Shown: one piece after another, positions 34,844 to 44,235 of the stretch
How the letters are laid out: each line of letters starts with the position of its first letter
How positions within the stretch are numbered: the stretch's first letter is position 1
Assembly (NCBI GenBank): GCA_964247695.1
Contig: CAXTVI010000004.1
Location: 62,001-126,000 of the forward strand
Direction: 5' to 3'
DNA from: Lichenicoccus sp964247695
GTDB lineage: Bacteria; Pseudomonadota; Alphaproteobacteria; Acetobacterales; Acetobacteraceae
Length of the DNA: 64,000 nt
The notes under the pieces: model-generated
Databases searched by the model: none
What the model saw: only the letters and a program-made list of their open reading frames with translations
What the model was told of the DNA's origin: nothing
Made by a program: the position numbers and the translations under genes

Positions 34844-36669
34844 CACGCGCGCTCCAGCTCGTCGATGAAGCCCGCGATCACGTCGAGCCCGCGCCGCCAG
34901 AACGCCGGATCGGAGGCATCGAGCCCGAACGGCGCCAGCAGCTCGCGATGCCGCTTGCTGCCGCCGGCGCGCAGCATCTCGAGGTACTTGGCCTGGAAGC
35001 CGGGATGGCCGTCCGCGAATACGCCGTACAGCGCATTCACCAGGCAGTCCCCGAAGGCGTAGGCATAGACATAGAACGGCGAATGCACGAAGTGCGGCAC
35101 GTACGCCCAGAACACGTCGTATTCCGGCGCGAGGTTGAAGGCCGGCCCCAGGCTCTCCGTCTGCACCTGCCGCCACAGCGCGCCGATCCGTTCGGGCAGC
35201 AGCTCGCCGGATTTGCGTTCGTCATGCAGCAGCGTCTCGAACCGGTAGAAGGCGATCTGCCGCACCACGGTGTTCAGCATGTCCTCGACCTTGCCGGCCA
35301 GCATCAGCCGGCGCCGCGCCGGATCGGTCTCGCTGTCGAGCAGTGCGCGGAAGGTCAGCATCTCGCCAAAGACACTTGCGGTTTCCGCAAGCGTCAGCGG
35401 TGTGCCCGACATCAGGTAGCCCTGCTCGGCGGCCAGGATCTGGTGGATGCCGTGCCCGAGTTCGTGCGCCAGCGTCATCACGTCGCGCGGGCGGCCATGG
35501 TAGTTGAGCAGGATGTAGGGATGCGCCGAGGGCACCGTCGGATGCGCGAAGGCGCCGCCGGACTTGCCCGGCCGCAGGCGCGCGTCGATCCACGGCCGGT
35601 CGAAGAAGCGCTGCGCGATCGCCCCGATGCGCGGATCGAACTGCGCATAGGCGCCGAGCACGCGCGCGCGCGCCTCGTCCCAGGGGATGGTGCGGTTCTC
35701 GTCGCCCGGCAGCGGGGCGTTGCGGTCCCAGTGCTCCAACTTGTCGAGCCCGAGCCAGCCGGCCTTGAGCGTGTAGTAGCGGTGCGACAGCCGGCCGTAG
35801 TCGCTGGTGACCGCATCGACCAGCGCGTCCACCACCGCGTCCTCGACCATGTTGCCACGGTTGCGCGAGCTGCCCGGGCGCGGGTAGTGCCGCCAGCCGT
35901 CGGTGATCGCCTTGTCCTTGGCGATCGTGTTGGTGATCAGCGAGAACAGCTTGATGTTGCGCGCGAACAGCGCGCCGATCGCATGCGCCGCCTGCTCGCG
36001 CACCGCGCGGTCGCGGTCCGCCAGCCGGTTCAGTGCGTCGCCGACGGTGAGATCCGCCTCGCCGATGGTGACCCGCAGCCCGGCCATGGTCTCGTCGAAC
36101 AGCCGGCTCCATGCCGAGCGCCCGGTGACCTCCTTTTCGTGCAGCACCCGCTCGATCTCGTCTGCGAGCTGGTGCGGCCGGAAGCTGCGCAGGTCGCGCA
36201 GGAAGGGCTGCCAGCGCGCCAGCGCCGGGTCCTGCAGGTGCCGCTCCAGGACGGCGTCGTCGATGCGGTTCAGCTCCAGCGTGAAGAACACGAGGTCGCT
36301 GCCAATCGCGGTGATGCGCTCGTTCACCGACTGCGAGAACTGCGCCACCCGGCTGTCGGACGAGTTTCCGGCGAACAGCAGGCTGGCGTATGAGGAGGCG
36401 CGGCCGAGCTGCTCGTCGATGCGCTCGTACTCGGCGATCGCGGCCGCGAGGCCGGCGGCATCGCGGTCACCGAGCCGGCGGGCATGGGTGGCGGCGAAAT
36501 CCCGCGCCGCCGCTGCCGCCGCGTCCAGGTCGGCGGCGAGCGCAGGAGACCCGGTGCCATCGTACAGGTCGGACAGGTCCCATTCCGGCAGGTCGGCGAT
36601 CGATTTCGTGGCAACACCCAGGTCGGAGGCAGCGGAGGCGGGAGCTAGGGCCGAAGCGGTCTCGGGCAT
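34843..36669 (-). CDS. pepF: Oligoendopeptidase F (M3B metallopeptidase)
   Basis: A cytoplasmic zinc peptidase of 608 residues that degrades short peptides. The zinc motif HELGHGIH follows MTLA, and the third ligand is expected in ETASVFGEML. Other family segments are DLSDLYDG near the N-terminus, GNMVEDAVVDALVDAV, FDRPWIDARLRPGKSGGAF and AYAFGDCLVNALY. The ATG at 36669 gives the normal length; the frame is open to 36762 without support. It is translationally coupled to the ABC1 kinase gene. Confidence 0.93.
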   Translation of the reverse strand: MPETASALAPASAASDLGVATKSIADLPEWDLSDLYDGTGSPALAADLDAAAAAARDFAATHARRLGDRDAAGLAAAIAEYERIDEQLGRASSYASLLFAGNSSDSRVAQFSQSVNERITAIGSDLVFFTLELNRIDDAVLERHLQDPALARWQPFLRDLRSFRPHQLADEIERVLHEKEVTGRSAWSRLFDETMAGLRVTIGEADLTVGDALNRLADRDRAVREQAAHAIGALFARNIKLFSLITNTIAKDKAITDGWRHYPRPGSSRNRGNMVEDAVVDALVDAVTSDYGRLSHRYYTLKAGWLGLDKLEHWDRNAPLPGDENRTIPWDEARARVLGAYAQFDPRIGAIAQRFFDRPWIDARLRPGKSGGAFAHPTVPSAHPYILLNYHGRPRDVMTLAHELGHGIHQILAAEQGYLMSGTPLTLAETASVFGEMLTFRALLDSETDPARRRLMLAGKVEDMLNTVVRQIAFYRFETLLHDERKSGELLPERIGALWRQVQTESLGPAFNLAPEYDVFWAYVPHFVHSPFYVYAYAFGDCLVNALYGVFADGHPGFQAKYLEMLRAGGSKRHRELLAPFGLDASDPAFWRRGLDVIAGFIDELERA

Positions 36670-36842
36670 AGGGATGCGTGATCCTGTGATGGGCGACCCT
36701 GTATCTATGGCGCGCACCCCGTCGCTCCAAGCCACGCGCGGAGATGCGGCAGGGCCGGTCACGCGAAAGAGTGAGGCGGAGTTCCCCTGCGACAGCGCCG
36801 TCCGGGCAGCACGCCAGGCGATGCGCTGCTAGAAGCGCGCGC

Positions 36843-38294
36843 ATGGATGCACAGCAGCCCCGCCTCGCCCGCCACGTGTTGCTCGCCGGACTTGTGGTGG
36901 CGACGGGACCGACGACGGCCGCGGCCGACGCCGGGGCGGCGGCGCCGATGAGCCTGCTGCAGGCGCTGGATGCGACCTATGACGGCAATCCCCGCCTGCT
37001 CGCGGCACGCGCGCAACTGCGCCAGGCCGACGAGGGGGTGCCGACAGCGCTCGCCGGCTGGCGGCCCCGGATCTATCTCGAGGGCCAGATCGGTCCCGGC
37101 GTGTACCAGAACAGCAGCGACACGCTGCACTATCCCGAGCACCGCGCGCCGCAGGACTATGAGCTGACGCTGAGCCAGACGCTGTATGCCAGCGGGCGGG
37201 TCAGCGACGCGCTCGCGATCGCCAAGGTGCGGGTGCTGGCGCAACGGGCGACGCTGGCGGCGAGCGAGCAGCAGGCGCTGCTGGCCGCCGGCACCGCCTA
37301 CCTCTCAGTGGTGCGCGACCGCGAGATCCTGCGGCTTGACCGCAACGAGGAGGCGGTCCTGGCGCGCACCCTGCGGGCCAATGGCGTGGAACTCGCAGCC
37401 GGCAACATCACCCGGGCCGACGTGTCGCAGTCCGAGGCGCGGCTCGACGGGCAGCGCGCCGCCGCCGCCGCCGCCGCGGCTGAGGTCACCGGGGCGGAAG
37501 CCTCGTTCGAGGATACGGTGGGCGTCGTGCCCGGCGACGTCGTGCTGCCGGCGACGGATTTTGCCCTGCCGGCGACTGAGACCGAGGCGCTCGGACTGGC
37601 GCAGGACGCCAACCCGGCCCTGCTGGCGGCGCGCCACCTGCTCGAGGCGAGCCGCCTCGGCGTCGATCTCGCGCGCGACCAGCTGCTGCCGATCGTCACC
37701 CTGAACGGCCTGCTCGAGCGCCAGCGCCAGTATGAGTACGACCTCTACGCGCAGAGCGTGAACGTGGCCCAGGCGCTGGTACAGGTGACGGTGCCGATCT
37801 ACCAGGGCGGCGCGGCCTTCTCCGCCGTGCGTCAGGCCAAGCAGGGCGACGTCCAGGCGCAGGACCTGGTGGAAGCAGCCTCCCGCGACACCACGCAACT
37901 GGTGCGAACGGCGTGGGCGAACGTGCTTGCCGCGCGCGTGCGGGTCGGCGCGGAGAGCCATGCGACGCAGGCCGACCGGCTCGCCGAGACCGGCCTGGCC
38001 GGCCAGCAATCGGTCGGCGCGCGTACCACGGTCGACCTGCTGAACGCCCAGCAGGAGACGCTCTCCAGCGAGGTTGCCGAGATCACCGCGCGCACCGACC
38101 TGCTGACCGCGCAGCTGATGCTGCTGAACGCCACCGGCGGCCTGACGCTCGCGCAGCTCGACGGCGCGCATCCGCGCTACGACCCGCGCACGCATTATCG
38201 CGCGGTCCGGTCGCAATGGGTCGATACCTCGCCGCCGCACGACGACCGTCTCTGGCCGGTCGCCTCGCCAAGCCCCGGCGATATCGGCCGCTGA
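36843..38294 (+). CDS. TolC-family outer membrane channel protein
   Basis: A 483-residue outer membrane efflux protein. A signal peptide covers about residues 1-26 (ending TAAAD); then come two structural repeats of long coiled-coil helices with the usual landmarks: YDGNPRLLAARAQLRQAD, LTLSQTLYASGRVSDAL, ARLDGQRAAAAAAAAEVTGAEA, VTVPIYQGGAAFSAVRQAKQ and GARTTVDLLNAQQE. It forms the trimeric exit duct for type I secretion or tripartite pumps. No pump gene is next to it on the same strand, but an EmrAB-like pump lies 2.1 kb away on the opposite strand. It could equally serve the repeat protein at the window end. Confidence 0.92.
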   Translation: MDAQQPRLARHVLLAGLVVATGPTTAAADAGAAAPMSLLQALDATYDGNPRLLAARAQLRQADEGVPTALAGWRPRIYLEGQIGPGVYQNSSDTLHYPEHRAPQDYELTLSQTLYASGRVSDALAIAKVRVLAQRATLAASEQQALLAAGTAYLSVVRDREILRLDRNEEAVLARTLRANGVELAAGNITRADVSQSEARLDGQRAAAAAAAAEVTGAEASFEDTVGVVPGDVVLPATDFALPATETEALGLAQDANPALLAARHLLEASRLGVDLARDQLLPIVTLNGLLERQRQYEYDLYAQSVNVAQALVQVTVPIYQGGAAFSAVRQAKQGDVQAQDLVEAASRDTTQLVRTAWANVLAARVRVGAESHATQADRLAETGLAGQQSVGARTTVDLLNAQQETLSSEVAEITARTDLLTAQLMLLNATGGLTLAQLDGAHPRYDPRTHYRAVRSQWVDTSPPHDDRLWPVASPSPGDIGR

Positions 38295-38302
38295 TCGGGG
38301 TC

Positions 38303-39163
38303 TCATCGACCCAGGCTGAACAGGCCAAGTCCGGCCAGACTTGCGACCAGCAGGGTGACCGCGACGGCGGAGGCATTGAACAACACCGCCATGCGCCAGA
38401 GCGTGCCGAACACGGACAGGCGGTAGACGCCCCTCATGTGCGCGAACAGATGCACCGGGAGCGCCAGCAGCAGCCAATCGGCATCCCACCCAGTCAAGCG
38501 GCCCAGCAGGTGGCGCACGACCAGCACGATGCCGGTCGCCGACAGCGAGTGCGCGGCAAAGATGAAGTGGTCGAACAGCATGAAGCGGCGATGCCCGACG
38601 GTCAGCAGCGCCATCAGCAGGGCGGCGATCGGCAGCATCAGGATGGCGAACCGCTCCGACCACTCCCGAACCACGGATAGCAGAGCGGCCGGGTCGTCCA
38701 CCGCCATCTGCAGCCGGGTGCGCACCCACTCGGCCAGCATCCGGTCGGGACCCAGGTCGGCGTGCGCGATGGCCGCATGCAGCCTGGACAGCCCGTCGCC
38801 GCCCGTGGAGCTGCCGAGCGAGACATGGGCGCCGAGGTCGCTCCCGTTGAGTTTCACCGGCGTGCCGATCGCGCCGACCCCGAACAGCACGAACAGCACG
38901 ACAAAGAACAGACGGAGCGGCGGGATCTGCGATGCCCGGCGGCCGGCGAGGTAGTCGCACGTCAGGCTCGCCGGCCGGGTCGCGAGCAGCCGCAGCGTGC
39001 GCCACAGGCGGCTGTCGGCATGCGTCAGGATCTCGACGAACTCGTGCGCGAGATGCACCACCGAACGGTGGCCGCCATGCGCATCCTGGCCGCACGCGTA
39101 GCACCAGTGGCCGGCCAGCCCGGTGCCGCAGTTCAGGCAGGTGGCGGCGGTGCCCTCCTCCAC
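38303..39163 (-). CDS. DUF3667 membrane protein with zinc ribbon
   Basis: A 286-residue protein. The N-terminal zinc ribbon has C9, C12, C21 and C24 (CLNCG and CYACGQ). Then come SVVHLAHEFVEILTHADSRLWRTL and about five membrane segments (LRLFFVVLFVLFGVG, FAILMLPIAALLMALL and three near the C-terminus). This is the layout of DUF3667, a family of unknown function. The start is a GTG with a weak ribosome binding site. It begins 12 bases after the AI-2E-family gene and is convergent with tolC. Confidence 0.82.
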   Translation of the reverse strand: MEEGTAATCLNCGTGLAGHWCYACGQDAHGGHRSVVHLAHEFVEILTHADSRLWRTLRLLATRPASLTCDYLAGRRASQIPPLRLFFVVLFVLFGVGAIGTPVKLNGSDLGAHVSLGSSTGGDGLSRLHAAIAHADLGPDRMLAEWVRTRLQMAVDDPAALLSVVREWSERFAILMLPIAALLMALLTVGHRRFMLFDHFIFAAHSLSATGIVLVVRHLLGRLTGWDADWLLLALPVHLFAHMRGVYRLSVFGTLWRMAVLFNASAVAVTLLVASLAGLGLFSLGR

Positions 39164-39175
39164 CTTGGTGCCGCT

Positions 39176-40324
39176 TCAGGATGCCAGTGCGCTGACGGGG
39201 CTCGAGGCCGGATCGTGCGCGTCGGTGTCGCCGAGCACGTCGACCACGTAGCCTTCCCGCAGCGCGACCATGGCGGCGGCGGCCATGGGCGTGCCCATGA
39301 TGATGCCGAGCGGCCCGAACACCGTACCAGCCGCGGCCAGCGACAGCAGCGTCAGCGCCGGCGGCAGCTCGACCAGCCGCCGCTGCACCAGCGGCGACAG
39401 CACGTAGCCCTCGATGAAGTGGCAAAGCACGAACACCAGGGCGGCGTAGAGCGCGGTGTCCGCACTCACCGAGAGCGCGACCAGGACCGCCGGGATGCCA
39501 GCCAGCGGCGCGCCGAAATACGGCACGAAGGTCAGCAGCCCGGCCAGGACGCCAAGCGCCAGCGGCACCGGCACATGGAGCAGGCTCAGCCCGATCGCGG
39601 TGACGACACCGATCACCACCATGTCGATGAGCTGGCCGAGCAGCCAGCGACGCATGGTGCGACCGACCTCGCGCATGATCCCGAGCGCACGCGGGCGGTG
39701 GCGGATCGCGATCAGCCGCAACATGCCGCGCTGATACAGCTCCGGCGAGATCGCGAGATACAGCGCGGTGATCAACACCAGGATCAGGTCGGCGAGCGCG
39801 CCCAGTGTCAGCCCCGCCACCTTGAAGGCAGGCGCCGTGACCGCGCCTGCGCTCGGCATGCTGCCGGACATGTGCTGCCTGATGGTCTGGCCCCAGGAGG
39901 TGTTGCCGTAACGCTGCGACAGGGTGTCGAACTCGCCGGAGAGCTTGGAGACCAGGTCGGTGCCCTGGTGCACCAGGCTCGGGCCGATCCACCACAGGCC
40001 GCCGCCGATCACGCCCAGGATCACCAGGCTGATGAGGCCGAGCATCAGGCTGGCGGGCACGTGCAGGAGACGCGCCGACGCATCCGCGGCGCCACGCAGC
40101 GAGCAGCCCAGCAGGATCGCGAAGAACAGCAGCAGCGCCTCGTGCGAGAAGAGGTACAGCACGAAGCCGGCGGCCGCGGCCAGCGCGACGATGCGCAGGA
40201 TGCCCATGATCTGGGCGGCGGAGACACGCACCGGGCCGACATCCGCCTCGCGGGTCGCCGGCACCAGCGGCGCGTCCGGAAGTCCCGGATCCTGTGGGCG
40301 GGTCGTGTCAAGCATGGGCTGCAT
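39176..40324 (-). CDS. AI-2E family (PerM/TqsA-type) transporter
   Basis: A 382-residue polytopic protein with about eight membrane helices. GVLAGLLTFVPYFGAPLAGIPAVLVAL and FILCHFIEGYVLSPLVQ-like segments, then VFGPLGIIMGTPMAAAAMVAL, are hallmarks of the family formerly called UPF0118. Some members export autoinducer-2, others act as ion antiporters; which applies here is unknown. The start at 40324 or an ATG three codons later are both possible. The 5' region contains overlapping inverted repeats next to the start. The DUF3667 gene follows after 12 bases. Confidence 0.87.
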   Translation of the reverse strand: MQPMLDTTRPQDPGLPDAPLVPATREADVGPVRVSAAQIMGILRIVALAAAAGFVLYLFSHEALLLFFAILLGCSLRGAADASARLLHVPASLMLGLISLVILGVIGGGLWWIGPSLVHQGTDLVSKLSGEFDTLSQRYGNTSWGQTIRQHMSGSMPSAGAVTAPAFKVAGLTLGALADLILVLITALYLAISPELYQRGMLRLIAIRHRPRALGIMREVGRTMRRWLLGQLIDMVVIGVVTAIGLSLLHVPVPLALGVLAGLLTFVPYFGAPLAGIPAVLVALSVSADTALYAALVFVLCHFIEGYVLSPLVQRRLVELPPALTLLSLAAAGTVFGPLGIIMGTPMAAAAMVALREGYVVDVLGDTDAHDPASSPVSALAS

Positions 40325-40362
40325 TTCCAGTCGGTGAAGTCGTCCGGAACCGGAACGACTGG
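40322..40362 (-). promoter_or_regulatory. Overlapping inverted repeats at the AI-2E gene start
   Basis: In transcript sense CCAGTCGT (40362-40355) can pair with ACGACT (40343-40338), with CCG/CGG inside the loop, or with CGACTGG (40333-40327), which sits two bases before the ATG. The pairings exclude each other. The structure could control translation of the AI-2E gene or be the transcript end of the efflux operon upstream. Confidence 0.3.
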
Positions 40363-40408
40363 CGCAGGTGTCGGGTTGCGCAGGTTCCTGCGTCGGCGTC
40401 GCCGCTGC

Positions 40409-41959
40409 CTAGCGCCTCCCGGGCGGCAACATCACCTTGGTCGGCGCCAGCACCAGGGTCAGCGCCAGCGCCACGACCAGGGCGATGCCGAGCCAGCCCC
40501 AGGCATCGGCATAGGCCAGGACGCGTGCCTGCTCCCGGGCCAGCGTGTCCAGCGGGACGGCGCCCGGATGCAGCATGTACTGGCGCACCGGCTCTCGCCC
40601 GGCATCGAGGCTGCGCACCACGTTGGCGTCCGAGTGCTCGCGCTCGCGCACCGTCAGGATGGCGGTGACCACGGCGCCGCCGACCGAGAAGCCGATGGTG
40701 CGCATCAGGTTGAACATCGCGCTCCCGGTCAGCATGTCCTGCTCCTCGAGCACGCCGGTGGTGAGGAACGCGTTGGTCGTCATCACCATCAGCCAGCCGG
40801 TCGCCTGCAGCAGCAGATACGCCCGGTAGTCGTGCCCGGCCCAGGCCGGCGTCACCCAGATGCACAGCCACGATCCGATGCAGCCCATGGCAAGGCCCGC
40901 ACCCAGCACCAGCCGCGCATCGACATGGCGCAGCAGGAACGGGATCATGGCGGCGACGCTTGCGATCGGGATGCCGAGCCAGAGCAGCGTGTTGCCGATC
41001 TGCAGCGGGCGGAGGTAACGGAGCTGCTCCTGCTCCATCGGGAACAGCAGCGAGGCGCCGAGCAGGGACGCGGCGAACACGCCGATCTCGATCAGGCCGA
41101 TGCTGAAGTTCGGCTTGCGGAAAGTGGACAGTTCGTAGAGCGCGTCCGGCCGCCACAGCGTGTTGAGCACGAAGCAGACGCCGAACCACGCGAACAGCAC
41201 GAACAGCGCGTCGATGAAGCCGGAATCGAACCAGTCCAGCCGCTGACCCTGGTCGCAGGCCACCACCAGGGACGACGCCGACGCGGTTAGGCAGAACAGG
41301 CCGAAATAATCGACCTTGTTGAAGGCGGCCCAGTTGACCGGCTGCCTCGGCAGAAAGGCCAGCACCAGGAACAGTGCCAACGGGCCCAGCAGGGGTGCGG
41401 CCGACAGCAGCCAGCGCCAGCCGGCGAAATCGACGGCGACGCCGGCCAGCGAAAAGGTCGCCGCCACCGGGATCGTCACCACCAGCCCGTAGACGGTCAG
41501 CGCCTCCGGTTTGCGGTAGGGCGGGATCACCTGCAGCACCGCGCCGAGCATCAGCGGCACCGAGCCACCCTCGCCCAGTCCCTGCAGCAGACGCAGCGCC
41601 ATCACCACGCCGTAGCTCTGGTGCGCGGTAAGCGCCGAGGCCGCGAGCACGGTGATGGTGATCAGGGTGGCCGCCACACGGCGCGGCGAGAACACGGTGG
41701 CGAGCCATGGCGTCATCGGGATCATCAGCACCTGGCCGAGCGTGTAGGCGGTGGACAGCCAGGAGCCGTCGTCGCTGCCCTGCCGGAAGCCGCCGCGCAG
41801 GTCGGCGGCCGCCGCCGCGGACATGCGTTCATCGATGTAATAGAGGAAGGCGAACAGCACGAGGCCGCCGGTGCCGAGCAGCATGGCGCCGGTGATCGGC
41901 GGCGCATCATCCGGCGCCGGCTGCCGTTGCGCCGCGAGCTGGCTCAGCAACGCGCCCAC
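40409..41959 (-). CDS. MFS multidrug efflux permease, DHA2 (EmrB) type
   Basis: A 516-residue inner-membrane drug/proton antiporter with about 14 membrane helices. Landmarks are the first helix region ITGAMLLGTGGLVLFAFLYYIDERM, a motif-A-like SPRRVAATLI, RLLQGLGEGGSVPLMLGAVLQ (motif C region) and a second half with helices to VALALTLVLAPTKV. Family members work with an EmrA-type adaptor and a TolC channel. The start is GTG at 41959, three bases after the stop of the adaptor gene. Two adaptor genes precede it in the same operon, which is unusual. Confidence 0.9.
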   Translation of the reverse strand: MGALLSQLAAQRQPAPDDAPPITGAMLLGTGGLVLFAFLYYIDERMSAAAAADLRGGFRQGSDDGSWLSTAYTLGQVLMIPMTPWLATVFSPRRVAATLITITVLAASALTAHQSYGVVMALRLLQGLGEGGSVPLMLGAVLQVIPPYRKPEALTVYGLVVTIPVAATFSLAGVAVDFAGWRWLLSAAPLLGPLALFLVLAFLPRQPVNWAAFNKVDYFGLFCLTASASSLVVACDQGQRLDWFDSGFIDALFVLFAWFGVCFVLNTLWRPDALYELSTFRKPNFSIGLIEIGVFAASLLGASLLFPMEQEQLRYLRPLQIGNTLLWLGIPIASVAAMIPFLLRHVDARLVLGAGLAMGCIGSWLCIWVTPAWAGHDYRAYLLLQATGWLMVMTTNAFLTTGVLEEQDMLTGSAMFNLMRTIGFSVGGAVVTAILTVREREHSDANVVRSLDAGREPVRQYMLHPGAVPLDTLAREQARVLAYADAWGWLGIALVVALALTLVLAPTKVMLPPGRR

Positions 41960-41962
41960 CGC

Positions 41963-43045
41963 TCAGCGCCCTTCCGGTGGTGGCGCGCAGCCCGGACCAT
42001 GGATGTGGACGTCCGTTTCTACCGAAAGTCCGGGGATCAGCAACGGCACCGCGGCCGCCGGCGTGACATAGGTGATCCGCACCGGAATGCGCTGCACGAC
42101 CTTGGTGAAGTTGCCGGTGGCGCGGTCCGGCGGCACAACCTCGGACCAGGACTGGCTGGTCGCGCCGAACCCAGCGATGCAGCCCTGCAGAGCGAGCTGC
42201 GGGTAGGCATCGACATGGATGCCCACGCTCTGGCCGACACGCATGCCGGCGACCTGTTCCTCGCGATACCAGGCGACCGCCCAGGTATCCGGCAGCGGCA
42301 CGAACGAGATCATGCGTCGGCCCGGCGCCACCCACTGCCCGACATGCACGACGCGTTCGGTGACGCGGCCGTCCGACGGCGCCACGATGCGGGTCCAGCC
42401 GAGCCGGATGGTGGCCAGCCTCAGCGCCTGACGGGAAGCGGCGGCCTGCGCCTGCGCCTGCTGCAGGGCCGCCTGCATCGAAGCCAGCCCGAGCCGGGCC
42501 TGCTCGACGCCGCTGCGGTCGGCGTCCGCGCTGTGCTCGGCCGCCTGCAGGTTGGTATCCGCCTGCTGGCGCGAGCGCAGCAGGTCGCCAGGTGTGCCTG
42601 CAAGGGAATTCCAGCGCGCCGCATCCTCGCGCGCATAGACCAGCTGCGCCTCGCTCACCGCCTGGTCGGCCAGCGCCGCGCCGATCTGCGCCTGCTGTGC
42701 GGCACGCTCGGCGCCCGCGCGCGCTACCCCGGCATCCGCGACCTGCACGGCGGCCCGCGCACGCGCCACGGCGGCACCCGCGTAGTCGTCCTCGATGCGG
42801 AACAGCAGCTGGCCGGCCCGGACCGGTTCATCGTCGATACCGCTCTCCCAGACCACCAGCCCGGAGACGCGGCTCTCCAGCGCCGATGGCTGGCCGCGCA
42901 GCTGAGCATCGTCGGTGCTGCGGCGCGAGGTGTTCCAGACCAGCCCGTTCCAGTCGATCAGCATGACCGCGACCAGCACCAGGCCCGCCACCGCCACCAG
43001 CGCGCGCACCACCGGCAGGCGGCTGTTCGGCTTCTCGTCACTCAT
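41963..43045 (-). CDS. HlyD/EmrA-family periplasmic adaptor, second copy
   Basis: A 360-residue membrane fusion protein. One N-terminal membrane anchor (about 10-30, VRALVAVAGLVLVAVMLIDW), a first lipoyl half (SRVSGLVVWESGIDDEPVRAGQLLFRI), a long Ala/Gln-rich coiled coil (about 90-200), a second lipoyl half (TRIVAPSDGRVTERVVHVGQWV) and beta-barrel segments ending with GNFTKVVQRIPVRITY. It links the MFS pump to an outer membrane channel. Its start overlaps the stop of the first adaptor by four bases. The sequence is clearly divergent from that neighbour, so this is not a recent duplication. Confidence 0.9.
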   Translation of the reverse strand: MSDEKPNSRLPVVRALVAVAGLVLVAVMLIDWNGLVWNTSRRSTDDAQLRGQPSALESRVSGLVVWESGIDDEPVRAGQLLFRIEDDYAGAAVARARAAVQVADAGVARAGAERAAQQAQIGAALADQAVSEAQLVYAREDAARWNSLAGTPGDLLRSRQQADTNLQAAEHSADADRSGVEQARLGLASMQAALQQAQAQAAASRQALRLATIRLGWTRIVAPSDGRVTERVVHVGQWVAPGRRMISFVPLPDTWAVAWYREEQVAGMRVGQSVGIHVDAYPQLALQGCIAGFGATSQSWSEVVPPDRATGNFTKVVQRIPVRITYVTPAAAVPLLIPGLSVETDVHIHGPGCAPPPEGR

Positions 43046-44172
43046 CGCGCTGTACGCACCGGCGCCGGGAGGCTGGTATCGATCCGGGCCAATGCGGACA
43101 TGCCGGGCCTGACCTGCCCCTGGAGAGGACCCCCCGGGTCGATGCTCAGCTTGACCGGCACCCGCTGCACCACCTTGGTGTAGTTGCCGGTGATGTTGTC
43201 TGGCGGCACGTCGCTGAACTGCTGCGCGGAGAGCGGGCCGATCGCCTCGACATGGGCCGCCAGGGTGATGCCCGGGAAAGCATCGAGCCGCAGCCGCGCC
43301 GGCTGGCCGGGCCGCACATGGTCGAGCTGGCGTTCGCTGAAATAGCCGGTGACCCAGACATCGTCGAGCGGCGTGAGCGACACCACGTCGCGCCCGGCGG
43401 AGACCAGGTCGCCGACATGCACCTGACGTACTCCCAGCATCCCGGCCTCGGGTGCCACGATGCGCGTATAGCGGAAATCGAGCCGGGCGGTCGCCAGCAG
43501 CGCCTCGTCCTGCGCCGCCTGCGCCTGCGCCTGGGCGAGCTCGGCATCCAGCATGGCGACCTGCGCACGGCTGATCTCGGTCTGGCTGCGGCTGCGCGCC
43601 GCCGTGGCCCGCGCCACGCCAAGGCTCGCCTCGCTCATCTGGTAGCGCGCGAGCAGCCCGAGGTCCGAGCCCAGGATGCGATGCTGGCGGGCTGCCTCCT
43701 CTGCGGCGAAGTCGGCGCGTGAGGCGCTGCTGCCGGCGAGGTTGCCGGATTGCGCCACGGTACTGACGGCGGCAGCGCGCGAGGCCTGCATCGCCGCGAT
43801 GGCGGACCGGTCGGCCGCCACCATCGCCGCGTCGCGCGCCACCGCCGCGCGATAGTCGTCATCCTCGATCACCATCAGTACCCGGCCGGCGGCGACGACC
43901 TGGTTGTCGGTGACCAGCATCTGCACGACGTAGCCGGAGATCCGCGCGGCCAGCGGACGCTCGGTGCCGTCGGCATAGGCATCCTCGGTCTCGGGGTTGT
44001 TGCGGTCGGCGAACACCTGGTCCCAGCCGACGCCCCAGGCCAGCAGCACGACGAGACCGATCAGCCCGGCAAGGAAGAACGCGAAGGAGACGCGGCCGCG
44101 ATATGCCTGGCGCTTTTTCTGCCGTTCCTGCTCCCGGTCGTCCTGCCTGTCGCCGGGATCATCATCTGCCAT
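43042..44172 (-). CDS. HlyD/EmrA-family periplasmic adaptor, first copy
   Basis: A 376-residue membrane fusion protein. A basic cytoplasmic start, membrane anchor VSFAFFLAGLIGLVVLLAWGVG, NPETEDAYADGTERPLAARISGYV as the first lipoyl half, a coiled coil (about 100-220), TRIVAPEAGMLGVRQVHVGDLV as the second lipoyl half, and GNYTKVVQRVPVKLSID near the C-terminus. It is closer to the EmrA pattern than the second copy. The ATG at 44172 is chosen; a GTG at 44208 is also in frame, and neither has a clear ribosome binding site. First gene of the three-gene efflux operon. Confidence 0.9.
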   Translation of the reverse strand: MADDDPGDRQDDREQERQKKRQAYRGRVSFAFFLAGLIGLVVLLAWGVGWDQVFADRNNPETEDAYADGTERPLAARISGYVVQMLVTDNQVVAAGRVLMVIEDDDYRAAVARDAAMVAADRSAIAAMQASRAAAVSTVAQSGNLAGSSASRADFAAEEAARQHRILGSDLGLLARYQMSEASLGVARATAARSRSQTEISRAQVAMLDAELAQAQAQAAQDEALLATARLDFRYTRIVAPEAGMLGVRQVHVGDLVSAGRDVVSLTPLDDVWVTGYFSERQLDHVRPGQPARLRLDAFPGITLAAHVEAIGPLSAQQFSDVPPDNITGNYTKVVQRVPVKLSIDPGGPLQGQVRPGMSALARIDTSLPAPVRTAR

Positions 44173-44235
44173 TGCGGCGGCTGTAGCACCGCGCGCGACG
44201 GCCGACACACTAGCAAGATCGTGACATCGTGCGCC

